A DNA stretch of 64,000 bases, taken from Pteria penguin (taxonomy: Eukaryota; Mollusca; Bivalvia; Pterioida; Pteriidae). The stretch covers positions 32,845,001 to 32,909,000 of the forward strand of contig CM068587.1 in the NCBI GenBank assembly GCA_035048485.1, given 5' to 3'. The notes beneath the pieces are model-generated. The model did not search any database. It was given only the letters and a program-made list of their open reading frames with translations, and was not told where the DNA came from. Shown here piece after piece: positions 48,740 to 60,775 of this stretch. A program made the translations under genes and the position numbers. Numbering within the stretch: position 1 is the first letter of the stretch; each line of letters begins with the position of its first letter.

Positions 48740-48796
48740 ACACGGCGATCACCTATAAACTACAATACACACAATGACTAGAGGCGATCGCCGTGT
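48740..48796. repeat. 11-bp perfect inverted repeat ACACGGCGATC / GATCGCCGTGT
   Basis: Arms at 48740-48750 and 48786-48796 with a 35-bp loop. Another inverted pair, ATAGATGACA/TGTCATCTAT, lies about 100 bp upstream (48619-48652). Confidence 0.65.
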
Positions 48797-49450
48797 ACCA
48801 TGAAAACACATAGAGTGTATATCATCTACAAAAAATGTGGGTGGCGTACCCAAAAAATGCGCCAAACAATGATATTATCAGTATTATTTAAAAGTAATGT
48901 GATAACACTCTGTATGATATACATCTAATTGTCGGATACATATGTTATGCCAAAAGAAAGGCGGATGAAAGGGGTGGCCGGCGGACTGATCAAAAGTTAT
49001 CGTGCAATCAGCTCAAGTCAAACAAAGAAACTGACGCTGAGCGCGACCTCTGTTAATTAGGCCAGCCGATATGCTAATGAGATATAATCTGATTGGTTAA
49101 TTAAAATGGAATGCGCTACTAGTCAGTTAAACAATAAACAATGGAATGACCAACTGGTCAAAGAAGACACAAAGAATGCACCGTTAATGTCAATCAGCAT
49201 CATGTACATAAAGTATATTATTTTCTGAAATAATACGGTTTTATGTTCAAGGGAATAAAGCATGACAAACGCAGTGAAACTTTTAAAACAGTAACGAATC
49301 TATGGTTTTCATCATGATCAAGGCTAGATGCCATGTCTCACGAGATATTTTATTCTTTCCTTGAATTTGTTATTAACTGTAATTTAACTCCAATTTAATC
49401 TTTTGCTACTTGACCAGTTACTAAAAGCCCGGTTACCAGTACTGTAAGTA

Positions 49451-50340
49451 CTTTGATTCTTATACTGTTATGAAAGAGACTTTATGCATTCTATTCAATT
49501 CTCTAAACGTTTCGACCTTGTTGATAAATTCAATGACACCTCTAGATATCTCTATGATGTTATAGTTATCGATAACCTTGAATTTGAAAACTATATTGCT
49601 GACATTTATCCATCTGAACTCCAATTAAACAAAGCCAATACTTCCGACTTGGAAACATCTTCTTTGGACAAATATTAAAATTGTAAACAACAATATTCAT
49701 ACCAACATATATGATAAACGTGACGACTTGGGATTTTAAATTGTAAATTCCCCTTATCTAGATGGTGATGTCCCCAGACTCCCATCATATGGTATTTATA
49801 TTAGTCAATTGGTTCGGTTCACAAGAGCCTGCACTGTCATTTTGGATTTTTACGCAAAAATTCTCTGATTACTTTTAAACTTCTTACTCAGGGATATAGA
49901 TATCATAAACTTCGAAAATTTTTCGGTAAATTTTACAGATCTTATTAGGACATTTCATCTAAATTTGGAAATGTGACTTTTCAACAATGTGTATCCAGCG
50001 GAATATCCCATCCCAATATCTACAATGATCTAGTGTACAAACTAAGGAGGGTCAAAGGTTCCGATAATTTCATATCGGCGGGTTCTACAATTATTCAACG
50101 CCTTCGACAGTATGACCCGAGATCATCGCTAAGGCTTCTTGTATTGGGTCCCTCTACAACACAATGCAGACTTTTGCTTGAGCGTTGCACTCTGACTAAC
50201 AGGGCGGTAGGGACTCTATGACGGGCCTTGTCAAAATCTTTTCAGCGAAGACAAGATCCTGGTCCTCGTCCGCTCTGACTGTTAGTCAGGACTCATATTG
50301 ATAAAGGATCTGAGCTCGGCTTACAGACGGGCAGAGCATG
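49451..50340 (+). pseudogene. RT retroelement family A, reverse-transcriptase core, 3' half
   Basis: Resumes with FDLVDKFNDTSRYLYDVIVI: the catalytic YLDD-type motif has become YLYD, losing an aspartate. Then come IYPSELQLNKANTSDLE, YDKRDDLGF-like, PSYGIYISQLVRF, SKGIxHP-like and YNDLVYKLRRVKG, and RCTLTNRAVGT. Stops and frameshifts are frequent. It is related to family B (shared IYPSEL, YDKRDD, SQL.R motifs). Confidence 0.75.
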
Positions 50341-50399
50341 GTTTACTTATGTTGATGTCGACTTACATATTTTTTATATTATATCATTCTATATTCTAT

Positions 50400-50760
50400 T
50401 CTTTATTTGTGTGTAATAAAATTTTCATGACATCTCTTCTTGAGAAACCGGTTGATCCTTGTTCTTTATAAGGAGAATTATATATAAAATTTTAAAGTGT
50501 TTCCTTTTATTGTGTTGCTTTTGCGGTGAGTGGGAAGGTGGGTGCGTATAAACTGGTTAACCACCACAATGAATGACTTTTGTTACTTCAATTGACCGTC
50601 CTAAGTCGGTATCGTAACCGCAGCACAATCCAATATTTTTGTAATGTCGGTTTTCCGTGTATATTCTTCTATTATCATGTGTTGTGTGCATTTCCTTGGT
50701 GAGTTTTGTCATACAGCTTTGTCAGATGTCTTCAGTTTTCTCTTAAGTATGATTTCTTCA
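50400..50760 (+). repeat. 3' tail of RT element A (dispersed family)
   Basis: It directly follows the RT remnants and is matched in reverse at 6303-6660, with shorter matches at 1210 and 11113. Landmarks are GAAACCGGTTGATCCTTGTTC, CTGGTTAACCACCACAATG and GTCCTAAGTCGGTATCG. Confidence 0.7.
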
Positions 50761-50769
50761 TTTATCGTT

Positions 50770-52030
50770 TAATTAATGTTACAAGGATACGATAAACCAC
50801 GTCTGAAGTTAACATTTGTTGGGTTTAACGACCTTGTTTGCACTTATCAGAAATCAATGTAAAACATGTTTACTTCTTTATCTTATCTAAGTTCTAGTAT
50901 GACCATTTGTATTGTGGAAATGAAATATTATAATCCGTTAACACTTAACGAGACTACAATAGCAGCTCGCATTATCCTATATGATCACGGAGGATGTGAC
51001 TGGTCAGCAGGTGATGCTTACTCCCCTGTAGCATCTAATTCATACTCTGGTTCTTCTTAGGGTTCGTGTTAGTCTGTATCTCTTTTTTCCCTTTTTGTCT
51101 TGTATCATATTCATTAAACTTATTTTTCTTCAGTGATTCAAACCACTTTTAGTTCATCTCACAACGAGCGATACATTTCCATTTCTTGGTTGTACACCTT
51201 TGGTTCCCTAAAGTGATTAAGGTTTATTACACATTTTCAGCTAATGTGTGTAATGGGAACATTAGATATGATATTTAATTTTGATGATTTGCACAGTAGT
51301 GAGTCTATATGCCTGTAAATTTGGGGAGAATGTAAAGGTTTTTGAAAAAATGGAAGCAGGAAGATACATATATTGTTATAGAAATTTTTGATGGGCAATG
51401 TCGTAAACCTCAAAACTGGTTCCAAAGCTTCGGTTAAGATAGGGGTTTGTTGGCTTTTACTCTCTATCAGCTCAGAGAGCCGAGAAACAATTTTCGTGAA
51501 TTGGGATGACATAGATTTATCATTTATCACTCATAAAAGAAAATCCATGCAATATAGAAATACAAAAGTAACTGATGTCACATGACTGAGGCACTAACAA
51601 CAATGTACCACAGTGGACATTGAATGAAATTCTGAAATCTACCATCAGCTTGCAAAGACATAATTCTTGTATTTTTGGATACTAAATGTGTATTAGTGAT
51701 CGATGAAAATCCTTCTAGAATGAAGCAGTTCTTATCAAAGAAATAAGAATGGAAAACTGAGCAAACGTGTCATCCTTCCTTACGACAATGCTGAAGGTTT
51801 ATATTTTATAAAGACAATATGCAGAAAAGATGGGCTTGGTATATTTTGATGTTAACGGGGACAAGCATGAACTGCTGTTGCAATTGATACTATATCTCTG
51901 ATTATTACATCAAACAGTGTTTTGTGATCAATTTAATCCTTATAAAGTACGTTACATTTGTAAGTAACGGTATATATATCTTGAACCAGGAACTGATAAA
52001 GTAAAGTATTGTAGTACTTAACCATTTATC
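50770..52030. other. No gene recognised
   Basis: AT-rich DNA with short frames (50866-51060 +, 51237-51530 -) lacking recognisable motifs or clear splice context. Confidence 0.45.
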
Positions 52031-52094
52031 GATTCGAGAAGAGTTAAATCACAGGATTTAATTGTCACAGAGTTTCCAACAACAGATTTTCGAA

Positions 52095-52405
52095 ATGGGT
52101 TATAAGAGAATAGTGGTAGTTTCTTTTATCTTGTCGTTTCCTTTAAAATATGCATTAACAGCTTGTCCGCCATGTCAGTGGACTAGATGGGGAAATCGGC
52201 AAAGATGTGATAATGCATGTGGTGGAGGATTACGCTTAAGATCACGTGGATTTTATTGTTGTGATTTTGATTTAAGTATTGACCAGTGTGCAAAATCATG
52301 CAATAAAGAAGAAAATTGACAATTTGATAGTGGTCCATGTAATGAATTTTGTGAAGGAGATGTGATATATATATAATAAAGGTTGTCATTGTCCAGATTA
52401 CTTGT
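52095..52405 (+). pseudogene. Small secreted Cys-rich protein with thrombospondin-1-like motif, interrupted by TGA
   Basis: The ATG at 52095 opens 74 codons. Residues 1-23 form a signal peptide (hydrophobic VVVSFILSF, cleavage after ALTA). The mature part has CPPCQWTRWGNRQRCDNACG and then CC, a TSP1-type W-x-x-W/C-x-x-x-CG arrangement, with eight cysteines before the TGA at 52317. The same frame continues open for 18 codons with CNEFC, and after a (TA)n slip another frame offers GCHC. This suggests an original longer cysteine-rich protein with a nonsense change and an indel. AATAAA lies at 52375. Alternatively the short form is real. Such proteins are typically secreted lectin/defence or matrix-like factors; no function is assigned. 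Confidence 0.5.
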
Positions 52406-52943
52406 TGTGAAAATAGTAAGTTAGAATTGAAATTCTATAATTAGTTTTGAATATTTACCATGATAAAACTTGAAGTACCAAACATCAATGTGTAACGTTA
52501 TCATTTACCAATATAAAAAGAAGAGCAAATCTATAACAGGCAAAAATGTTTGGAATATGAAGCCCAAACTCAGAAATATCTATAGTGAGAAGCAATAATT
52601 AAATTCATCGGAATAGAAATGTCTAAATAAGCTAATAGATGAAATCAACACAACAAAAGAAAAAAGAAACGAAAACGAAAGAGCATGTATTTAAAAAAAA
52701 ATATGCGAACCTCAACATTATAAATTTTTATATACATACAATGTCCGTAATTGATATAATTTCACATAAAGCAAGTTTTTGAAATTTTAAATAGAAATTT
52801 TTGGTTTTTCATATACACATTCGAGAAACTATAAAAATACACAGAAATGATGCGAGGTTACTGCATTAGCGCTGGACAAATTCTTTGATGGAATATTCTT
52901 CAAATATTTCTATATTGTTAGAATTCCAACCATTCGGGCACGA

Positions 52944-52999
52944 GCATCATTGAAGAGACATACGTTGTCGAAATGCGCATTTGGTGCACAAAATTATAA
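52944..52999 (+). mobile_element. Retroelement 3'-tail motif with hammerhead-like core
   Basis: CATTGAAGAGACATACGTTG followed by TCGAAATGCGCATTTGGTGC has the layout UGAAGA - hairpin (GACA/UGUC) - GAAA - hairpin (UGCGC/GGUGCA). The same TGAAGA-stem-GAAA order appears in the Penelope-like tails at 33702-33745, 34337-34380 and 55584-55630. It is a frequent tail type in molluscan retroelements; no coding part is attached here. Confidence 0.4.
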
Positions 53000-53217
53000 C
53001 GTATATATGTTTTGAAGTTTATTACTTGGAGGAGGCATGTGTTTAAATGCATAATGTATCACAGGCATTAATTCTATGAAGAGAAACGGAGAGGTATTAT
53101 GAGTACACATTATGAGTACACATTCTACATACATGTATTTTACCCCCTGAAAACTGTTATTAGGACGAAATGTGCACTTTGTGCTCACACTCTCTAGGAT
53201 AATATCAATGATTTAAT

Positions 53218-53703
53218 GACTTTGTTCTGAGGGCTAGACGACTTTCAGTTAAGCTGCTCAACCAGGGTTATATATGTGCTAGACTATCAACGTCACTGAG
53301 GAATTTCTACGGTCATTACGAGACTCTTATTACTCCATATGATATCTCGTTATCCAGACTTTTAAATGATATTCTGGACTGAGACCGATTCCTATCATTT
53401 TACACAGATTTGACACCTTCTATACTAGAAGGTTACCTACTTTGACTTCTCCATATATAAATACATATGGAATTTACACGATTTGGCTCTTTCTTCTGGG
53501 TATATATGTGACGGGTGTTGGTAGCAAGCAGGAGATGCTCACTCTCCCCGGGCACCTGATCTCACTCCATCACAGGGGTTCACATATGCTCTTCATGTAG
53601 ACATATTTTGTTATTTTCCACTTGTTTTTCGTTTTCACTGGTTTTGTATGTCCCCTGGTTTCGTGGTTTTTGGACTTGTGGTTTGGATTTATATATCATC
53701 TTT
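53218..53703 (+). mobile_element. 5'-truncated RT retroelement family B, copy 3
   Basis: An uninterrupted frame of 54 codons (53218-53382) without its own ATG reads DFVLRARRLSVKLLNQGYIC and ends SLSRLLNDILD, matching copy 1. The shared 3' UTR follows to CATCTTTACA. It is truncated within the RT C-terminal region. Confidence 0.85.
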
Positions 53704-53719
53704 ACAATTATTGTTAGCA

Positions 53720-55500
53720 ATAAGTTGAATATTTTACAATGACTTTGTTACACTTCTGCAATTATTCACACATTTGTTTCTAAGAGAATTATATCCAATG
53801 CTTTGATGTAGTTTATAGGGTTGTCAATATAGTGGTCAATGTAGTAAGTATTGATTTAAGTGCATTGCATTCATCGGTAGTACAATAATACTTTCAATCT
53901 TTAATTATCTATTGTTCCATTATTGTTTATGCCAAAGTGAAGAAGACCAGAAGTATGTCATGAATATTACATTAAAAGATAAGGCATCTCAAATCCACAT
54001 TAGGCAAACATGGCTTATTTATGATTTAAGTTAACTTCCATGCAACCATATGTCAACAGCGGCTTTTGGGTCAAATTTTAAAACTGCTGGCGACTATATA
54101 ATTATTAACATCATGTTATTTAAATGTTCCTCCGTCGGTCGTTGGCGTCTCTCTGTCTTTATAAGTTTCACTTAATTAAAAGCAGTTTCATCGCCAACAC
54201 TTGTCGGTTTTATGCTTTAAATAAGGTCCGTGATACTGATAATATTGTCCACACATTTCCCTTAGTAAGATCTATGTATATCTTCTCATTGTATAATCTT
54301 CCCACCAGCCATGCCAGACGATCTGAAATTAAAGCCAAAGTAGGAAATGTGTCTTTGTTTACTACAAGTTAAAAAATCTAGAGGCTTCTTTTAAAAAAAA
54401 AAAGATAAATGTCGTCAAGAAAATATTTAAACATTTATTCATATATAAGTGTAAATGAGCAAAGTCTGGAAAAGAGACGCCTTTGCAAAAATTATTTCCT
54501 TTTGTAAACAAGTTTTTAGAATTTTCCATTCTTTTATTATTTTTCCACAGTTTTTTTCAGTGTGTGTGAGTGAAGTGTATCAATTTTTCCAAATCTTTAA
54601 CCCATCTATCAAATATATATATATATATATATATCAATAAGGCAATATATATGAATGCCATATTCACCAAATCAAGTTCATTACACTTTCACATGTAAAC
54701 TATGAAAGTTATTAATAGCAATGGTCTTATTTTTATGTATATATTATTATAATAAAATTTGCTTATTGCTGTAAATATTAATATTATTTTATCATGATAA
54801 ACCTATTGAATTTATGAATCATTGAAGACTTCTAAGTATGCTTTTATGAAAAAATCAATGAATATTTGCTTTGCATGTCCACTGTGTTACATTGTTGTTA
54901 TTGCCCAGATCCGTATTTCGTATTTTACATTAACGTCACACTTATCCCTTTGCAGTGTGGAGCTAGTAAAGCATTAAATTCTAATAATGTTATATTATCT
55001 AATATTTTAAGAGTAACTATTGTCTTATCAATGAATTAACGAACAATAAGTAAACGCACCGGTGCTTCTCCATTAATGTTGCTACAGTTACTGCGAGGAA
55101 GAATATGGAAAGCCAAAAGGTTCAATATTCTATCTATGTAGTTATGTATTTGTTGTTGTGAAAAGCGTTATTCGGTCATTGTAAACATTAAAATGTTAAT
55201 CCGTAACTTGACATTTGTAACTACATAACTGTTCGTTTACAAAATGAAGATGCAAGATGTTGTCTGCGTAAATGTACAACAAGTAAATGCTTTATTCGTT
55301 CATTATAACTAAAAATGCATATCTCCGTAATTCTTATCTGATCTTCCGTAAATAGCAGTTGCGAGTTTTCAGAAACTTGTTATTTGTTGATCCGTGCAGT
55401 GTTAGTTCGACATTCGTATTTCATCATTCGTGATTTGTTTTTCAACATTTGTACGGTAATGCACCATTATGACGACAGAGGGCGCGCACTACGGCGAATC
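53720..55500. other. No gene recognised; short (TA)n at 54613-54633
   Basis: Non-coding AT-rich DNA. Frames at 54124-54372 and 54455-54640 show no recognisable motif. Confidence 0.45.
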
Positions 55501-55504
55501 TTTT

Positions 55505-56850
55505 GATAAAAATAATGTCCAACGTAAAGAAATTCAATATTCAAAAAATAAGAACATCGTCTTCAAAGCTTAACATATTTTATTCCATTACTACACGTGT
55601 TTCGGCATTATGAGCCTCTTCAGGTAATGATGCATGATAACAAGCAAGTATATATACACATGTTCTTAGATAATAATGATAACAGTAGAATATCAGATAA
55701 AGTATATAGTAAGTATTTTAACAAAAGTATCTGATATAATCTCACATTCCACTAGGTGGGATGATGCTATGTTTTGTTAAGGGAAGGTTTATATTTGTCG
55801 ATGAAATCTTGCTCTTTGATCGTAATGACTGTTTGGTATATAGGCATAACCTTAAATTTGCCATTACTGCAATGGTGAAGGTGTTTGCTCACAAATAACA
55901 CTCGGTTTTGTGAGTGTTTTATATTGCTTTTATGTAAAGCTACTCTGTGATTTAAACATTGTGTTGACCCAATTATTCTTCTTTACATTTGTCACATGAT
56001 ATGACATATATTACGTTTTTAGAATTGCAAGTTAGTTTTCGTTTTACTAGGAATTGAACGTTATCATTTTTGAAATTATACACATTTCCTTCCATAATTA
56101 TATCACAAACCTTACATTTTTTATTTTTGCATTTTGTTACACCTATATTTTCCGATTCCTCAGTATTAAAATTTGATTTGGCAGATGTAATTAATTGTTT
56201 AAGATTTTTTGGTTGTCTCCTGCTTTTGATAATTTGTATCTTATTTAGAATTTTGTTCATCTTTTCGTCTGTTCTTAAATATTCCAAATGTTTAAATGCT
56301 TGACTAAAGATTTCTGGACTTCGTTTATTGTATGTTGAAACAAATGCTAATGAATTTTTGGAATCTTTCATTTTAGTTTGTCGTAGAATAGATATCGGTA
56401 TGGCTTCTGCCATCTCGAATCCCTTACTTATTAATGCTTTGGGATATCCGCGATGTATTAGAGAACTACGTAATTCTTTAATCTAGATGTTCTTAATTCA
56501 GACGGTTTAATTATTGTGCATATACGTCTTGCAAGAGTGTATGGTATTGATTTTATACAAGATTTAGGATGATGACTCTTAAAGTGTAAATATTGTTGCG
56601 TATCGGTTGGTTTGCGATAAATATCTGTGATAATTTTATTACCATCTTTTTTAATCATTATATCTAAAAAGGGTAATTGTTTAACGTTGGTTCCATTGTG
56701 AATTTTATATTAGGATGTAAGTCTTGTAATATATTATGTAAATCTTCTTTTTTACCCCATGATTGGTTCCAAATATCGGAACTAAGGGCAGGCTTACATT
56801 TTGGTAAATGTCATACTTTGCACTTTAATAACTCGATACTGGCGATCAGC
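55505..56850 (-). mobile_element. Penelope-like retroelement with RT C-terminus and GIY-YIG domain, copy 2
   Basis: Reading on the - strand: WNQSWGKKEDLHNIL and HPNIKFTME (after the RT catalytic box), LPFLDIMIKKDGNKI, DIYRKPTDTQQYLHFKSHHP, IPYTLARRI, HRGYPKALISKGFEMAEAI, CKNKKCKVCDII and NVIYVISCDKCKEE, then a broken YIG. This is the order of an EN-bearing Penelope-like protein. At least three single-base indels break the frame (near 56470, 56690 and 55974). The 5' end is lost upstream of the RT thumb. The tail (TGAAGAGGC...GCCGAAAC, AATAAA) ends TTTACGTTGGACATTAT near 55505, matching 33657 and 34455. Confidence 0.88.
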
Positions 56851-57090
56851 AAACATACGGCCTTGATTATATAGTATAGTATCAATTTAGCTGCATAGCT
56901 GTCGGTCTGAAAAAATTCGGACTACTCTTTTCAGACCGGGAGGTACTATACTCGGTCCACAACTGCTAGCTATAGACCTGTAGTATCAATGACTAGTGTT
57001 CGTAAAAGGCCTCCAAGAGTTTCTCAAATCGTAGGAAAATTAACTTTATTTGTGTTTTTATTTACATACGTTTTACTCAAAATCAACACT

Positions 57091-57175
57091 AAGTGGCGGA
57101 TCTAACGCCCCCTTTGCCGTTTTGGGTGGGGGTGGTGGTGAAGTGAGGGCTCTGCTCCCCCTTCAATTCGCCACT
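57091..57175. mobile_element. Short MITE with AGTGGCGGAT ends (85 bp)
   Basis: Left AGTGGCGGATCT and right AATTCGCCACT are inverted around a G/C-rich middle. Related to 42811-42970. Confidence 0.6.
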
Positions 57176-59656
57176 CAGATTCATGATATGGCATAATCCT
57201 GATTCATAATAAGTGACAATCAGCCAGGGGCAGGGCCTGTCAGTTTGTCAACGTTACGCTACAGTAGCCTACTTTAATATATATGTAGCTGTATATGTAT
57301 TTAAAACACCTTCTCCAGGTAACTATAAATTTACCTACTTTGTGCTTTACATGCATTTTGATTTATGTGACTAAACGCAGGAATGGCTTAAGAAATTGAC
57401 TGAGTACGAAATCACATTGCTAATAAAAGTTTTAAAGCGCCCCCCCCCCCCTTCCTTAGAAAAAAGAAAGAAGATTACTTTGTAAATTACAAATTTTTCA
57501 TCATAAACCATACCCAGTTTCATTTTCTAGTAGATAAGGATAAAAGCTAAATTGAAAATGTCTTGCAAATAAAATAAACCTTTTTACTACATGCATTGAT
57601 TCATAATATTACATTCCATGCCAGATATACAATAATTTGCATTCTTAGATAAAATGTTTTTTTGGGTAATTCTTAATGCATTTCCTTTCTATTCTCCATC
57701 TTTGCAGACAGTAGTTTTGAATTATTAGTTCTGTTCAGCTCTTATGTTGTTAACTTGGTGTTATTAACTGTTAAAAATATCGGCAGAGATTCAGCTTGGG
57801 TAAATATAGGCGTCAGTCCTAATATCTAGCCAGCTGCCGAATCCCCCCAATCAAAGATTGCCTTGATCCATAATAATTAATTCCTGTAAGATAAAATCTC
57901 TTTGATTTAATATTGTCCTCTAGAGTACTCTCAATACATGCAAATTAAAATACTTATTAAATTAAGCTGTTTTGTAAATAGCTAAATTAATTAGGTAATT
58001 TTTACTTAATTGAGAGATCAATTGAGACAGCGTAACTTGCAGGTTTTGTTTCTGACTTAAACAGGTCAACTTACAAAATGGACATGGAGGAAGCTGCTAT
58101 GATAGATGACATGCGAGGTCTTTTGAGACAAAAAATAATAAACATTATTAACTGCTTTAAAAACAATAGAACATACAACATTGAACATGAAATTGAAAAT
58201 ACCATGGACATTATCAGCCAATTAGCAGCAATAGTTGATATTGATGAGATCATAGAACTATTCACACGATGTTTAAAACTTCTACAGGATGAAACATATT
58301 GTAATGAGAATAAAGGGTCTTACTTCAAAGCTCACCCCTGTCAAATTAGAAGAAAAGGGAGAAATTTCAGAAGAGATTCTTGAATTTTTCTTGGACAGTG
58401 GTTTCAAAATATCAGAGATGGCAGTGATGCTCTGTGTAAGTCTTTTAACAGTGAAGCGTAGATTGAAGGACTTCAATTTAAATGTAAGTAACACTTACAG
58501 CTCAATTTCTGACACTGACCTGTATGAATTGGTTGAAAGCATTATTAAAGAATTTCCTGAGGCAGGAACAAAAACAATACAATCAATTCTCATCAGTAAA
58601 GGACATAGAATACTAAGGCAAAGAGTTCGTGATACTGTGCGAAATGTAGATCCAGGGGGCATTTTGTTCAGAAGACTCTTCCTTAGTGTTCATAGAATAC
58701 AAAGAAGAGCATACAATGTTAGAGCTCCCAAGGCTTTGTGGCATATCGATGGTAATCAAAAGTTAAGAAGGTAAAATTCATGAGCTAAAAAGGACTCTAG
58801 TTACAGTTTGTAACCCCAACAAATTTGCTATTTGGACGGATGTTTCACTCCTCTCACGACACAGAAAAAAAAAATAATAGAAAACAAGTCTTTGAACGGG
58901 GTTGTGGACCATAACTAAAACAACTCGTACTTGATAATACTCTTGAAAGGTTTTCTTTTAATTTCATTATTGGATATAATATCATTTATATGATGTGAGA
59001 AAGTAAGACTTTTTCTTTTTGAAGATCAATTATACATGTAGAGTTCCTTAGAGTAAACACTACGATGCATAAAATCAAAAGTAATAACTTAATAAGTGCA
59101 CAAATTTCTATGAAGGCAAAATAGATGTAATACAAATAATGAATTTCATTAATGTGCACTTACTGATATTGCCTCCAACTTAACAAAAGTTGTTTCTTGT
59201 ACCCTATTATGTCTTAAATTGTTGAAATTTGATAACTATATGTATACTAAGCTCTAAAAATTCTTGCATAATTGATCAAAAGAATATAATTTTACATGCA
59301 TTTCAGGTGGCGATTCGTAATTCATGGAGGAATTGATGGTTACTCCCGTTTTCCAGTCTTTCTGGCTGTAAATACTAACAACAAAGCTGATACAGTCCTT
59401 CAATATTTTGTAGAAGCTGTACAAAGATGGGGTTTACCTGCGAAAGTTAGGTCTGATAAGGGTGGGGAAAATGTGAATGTAGCAGAATTTATGCTAAGCC
59501 ATAGAGGAAGTAAAAGTTTCATAGCAGGAAGGAGTGTACATAATCAAAGGTTTGTTCATCTGTATATAGTTTAAGAACTTTTTTATACACCCATTGTTAG
59601 ACGGAACATATTACGTTATGACCTTGTGCATCTGTTCTGGGTCATTCTACAGTTTT

Positions 59657-59927
59657 GAAGCCGGTGTCGCCTAGTGGTATCGCGTCGGACTCCTAATCGG
59701 GAGGCCGGGGTTCGAGTCCCGCTCTGGTCGTCTTTCGGATGAGACAGTGAAAACCGAGGCTCCGTGTCGTGGTATGCATGGCACGTTAAAGATCCCTCAC
59801 TGCTTCGGGTGGGTCCGTTGCAAAGGTCAAATTTTGTATGCTCCGCATCAGGCAGATGCCGTCACCATATACGTGAAATATTTTTGGTGTGACGTAAAAC
59901 AATAATCAATCAATCAATTAAAATCAA
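59657..59927 (+). mobile_element. Full-length tRNA-derived SINE with target-site duplication
   Basis: The head GCCGGTGTCGCCTAGTGGTA with GGTTCGAGTCCC is a tRNA-type pol III promoter; the body contains AAGATCCCTCACTGCTTCGG, and the end is CAATCAATCAATTAAAATCA. Flanking 15-bp repeats TCATT[CT]TACAGTTTT lie at 59642-59656 and 59928-59942, with one mismatch. It sits in intron 2 of the integrase-derived gene and has the same subtype as 9146. Confidence 0.9.
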
Positions 59928-60586
59928 TCATTTTACAGTTTTCCAGTTTGCCATCTTTGCAGCCATTGTATTGAAACTTCATATATATCTTTATATCATA
60001 AGAGACAGTACCAGTTCGATTGTTTTGGTTTTGGCAGAGTTATGGCCCTTGAACTTAGAAATTTTCAAGGATTTTTCAATTTTCCAGACTTTTTTCTGCA
60101 GTCTTTCAAGGTATTGGATTGAAACTTTTGATAACCTTGATAACCTTTTATCAGTAAGGGTCAGTTCACATTTCAGTATGATTGCTTAGATTTTGGCAGG
60201 CTTATGGCCTTTGAACGTAGACATTTTCAAGACGTCAAATAGTAGGTAGGTTTTGTCCCCTGGAAATTATCTCAACCCCTACTGAATCTGAAAATGATGA
60301 AATACATGTATCTTGAAAATGGTCCCCACCCTTAAAGGGGCAAAGTCCGAGATAGAAAATTATGGCATACAAAGGATACATTATGACATTGTCGCATTTT
60401 TCCTGTATTGCATAAAGTATAACCTTTGTGTTAATTGCGAAATTTAAAACTAAAACGGCTCAACGTTCTCGTAGATTAAAGATAATTTTTCGAATTAAAT
60501 TTGGTTGGTTTTAATTCACCAAATAAGACGAAGATCCGCCCATAGTCATGTGCGTGTGCGAATATTCGCTGTAGAAATCAACAGCA

Positions 60587-60775
60587 ATGTCGCATATGCA
60601 AGAATATGAGCACGGTAAAAAGCAAAGGCGAAGAAAGTTAAAAGTGGAACAAAAATTAGAATCAGGAAAAGCTGGAGTTTCCACCGGGGATCAATATGAA
60701 CACTGGATGACCCTAGATTGTGGCCTGAATATTGCATTTTGTCAAGAAGTTGTCCGCATTCACCTCGATCATTAA
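60587..60775 (+). other. Unrecognised open frame inside the integrase-gene intron
   Basis: 62 codons with a basic stretch (KKQRRRKLKVEQKLESGK) followed by STGDQYEHWMTLDCGLNI. The latter faintly recalls a short helical domain found in some transposon-linked animal proteins. It may be an exon relic of another element; function unknown. Confidence 0.2.

Larger units (their letters stand above)
46833..49450. mobile_element. About 2.6 kb of unidentified DNA inserted in the RT frame
   Basis: RT coding stops after ...PLIANLL (46832) and resumes with LYCYERDF-like sequence at about 49460. The left end TTAGCCGGGCTTAATGCC and right end AAAAGCCCGGTTACC share an inverted GCCGGGCTT/AAGCCCGG core next to TTA, suggesting a DNA-transposon border. 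The exact right border is uncertain because about 20 bp of unmatched sequence remain. The inside holds a 39-bp palindrome, an NRF-1-like site, poly-A and hairpins. No transposase is recognised. Confidence 0.4.

Noticed and set aside
59657..59730. tRNA gene
   Set aside because: The tRNA-like head has both pol III boxes but is followed by the SINE body and flanked by target-site duplications; the anticodon stem is imperfect.
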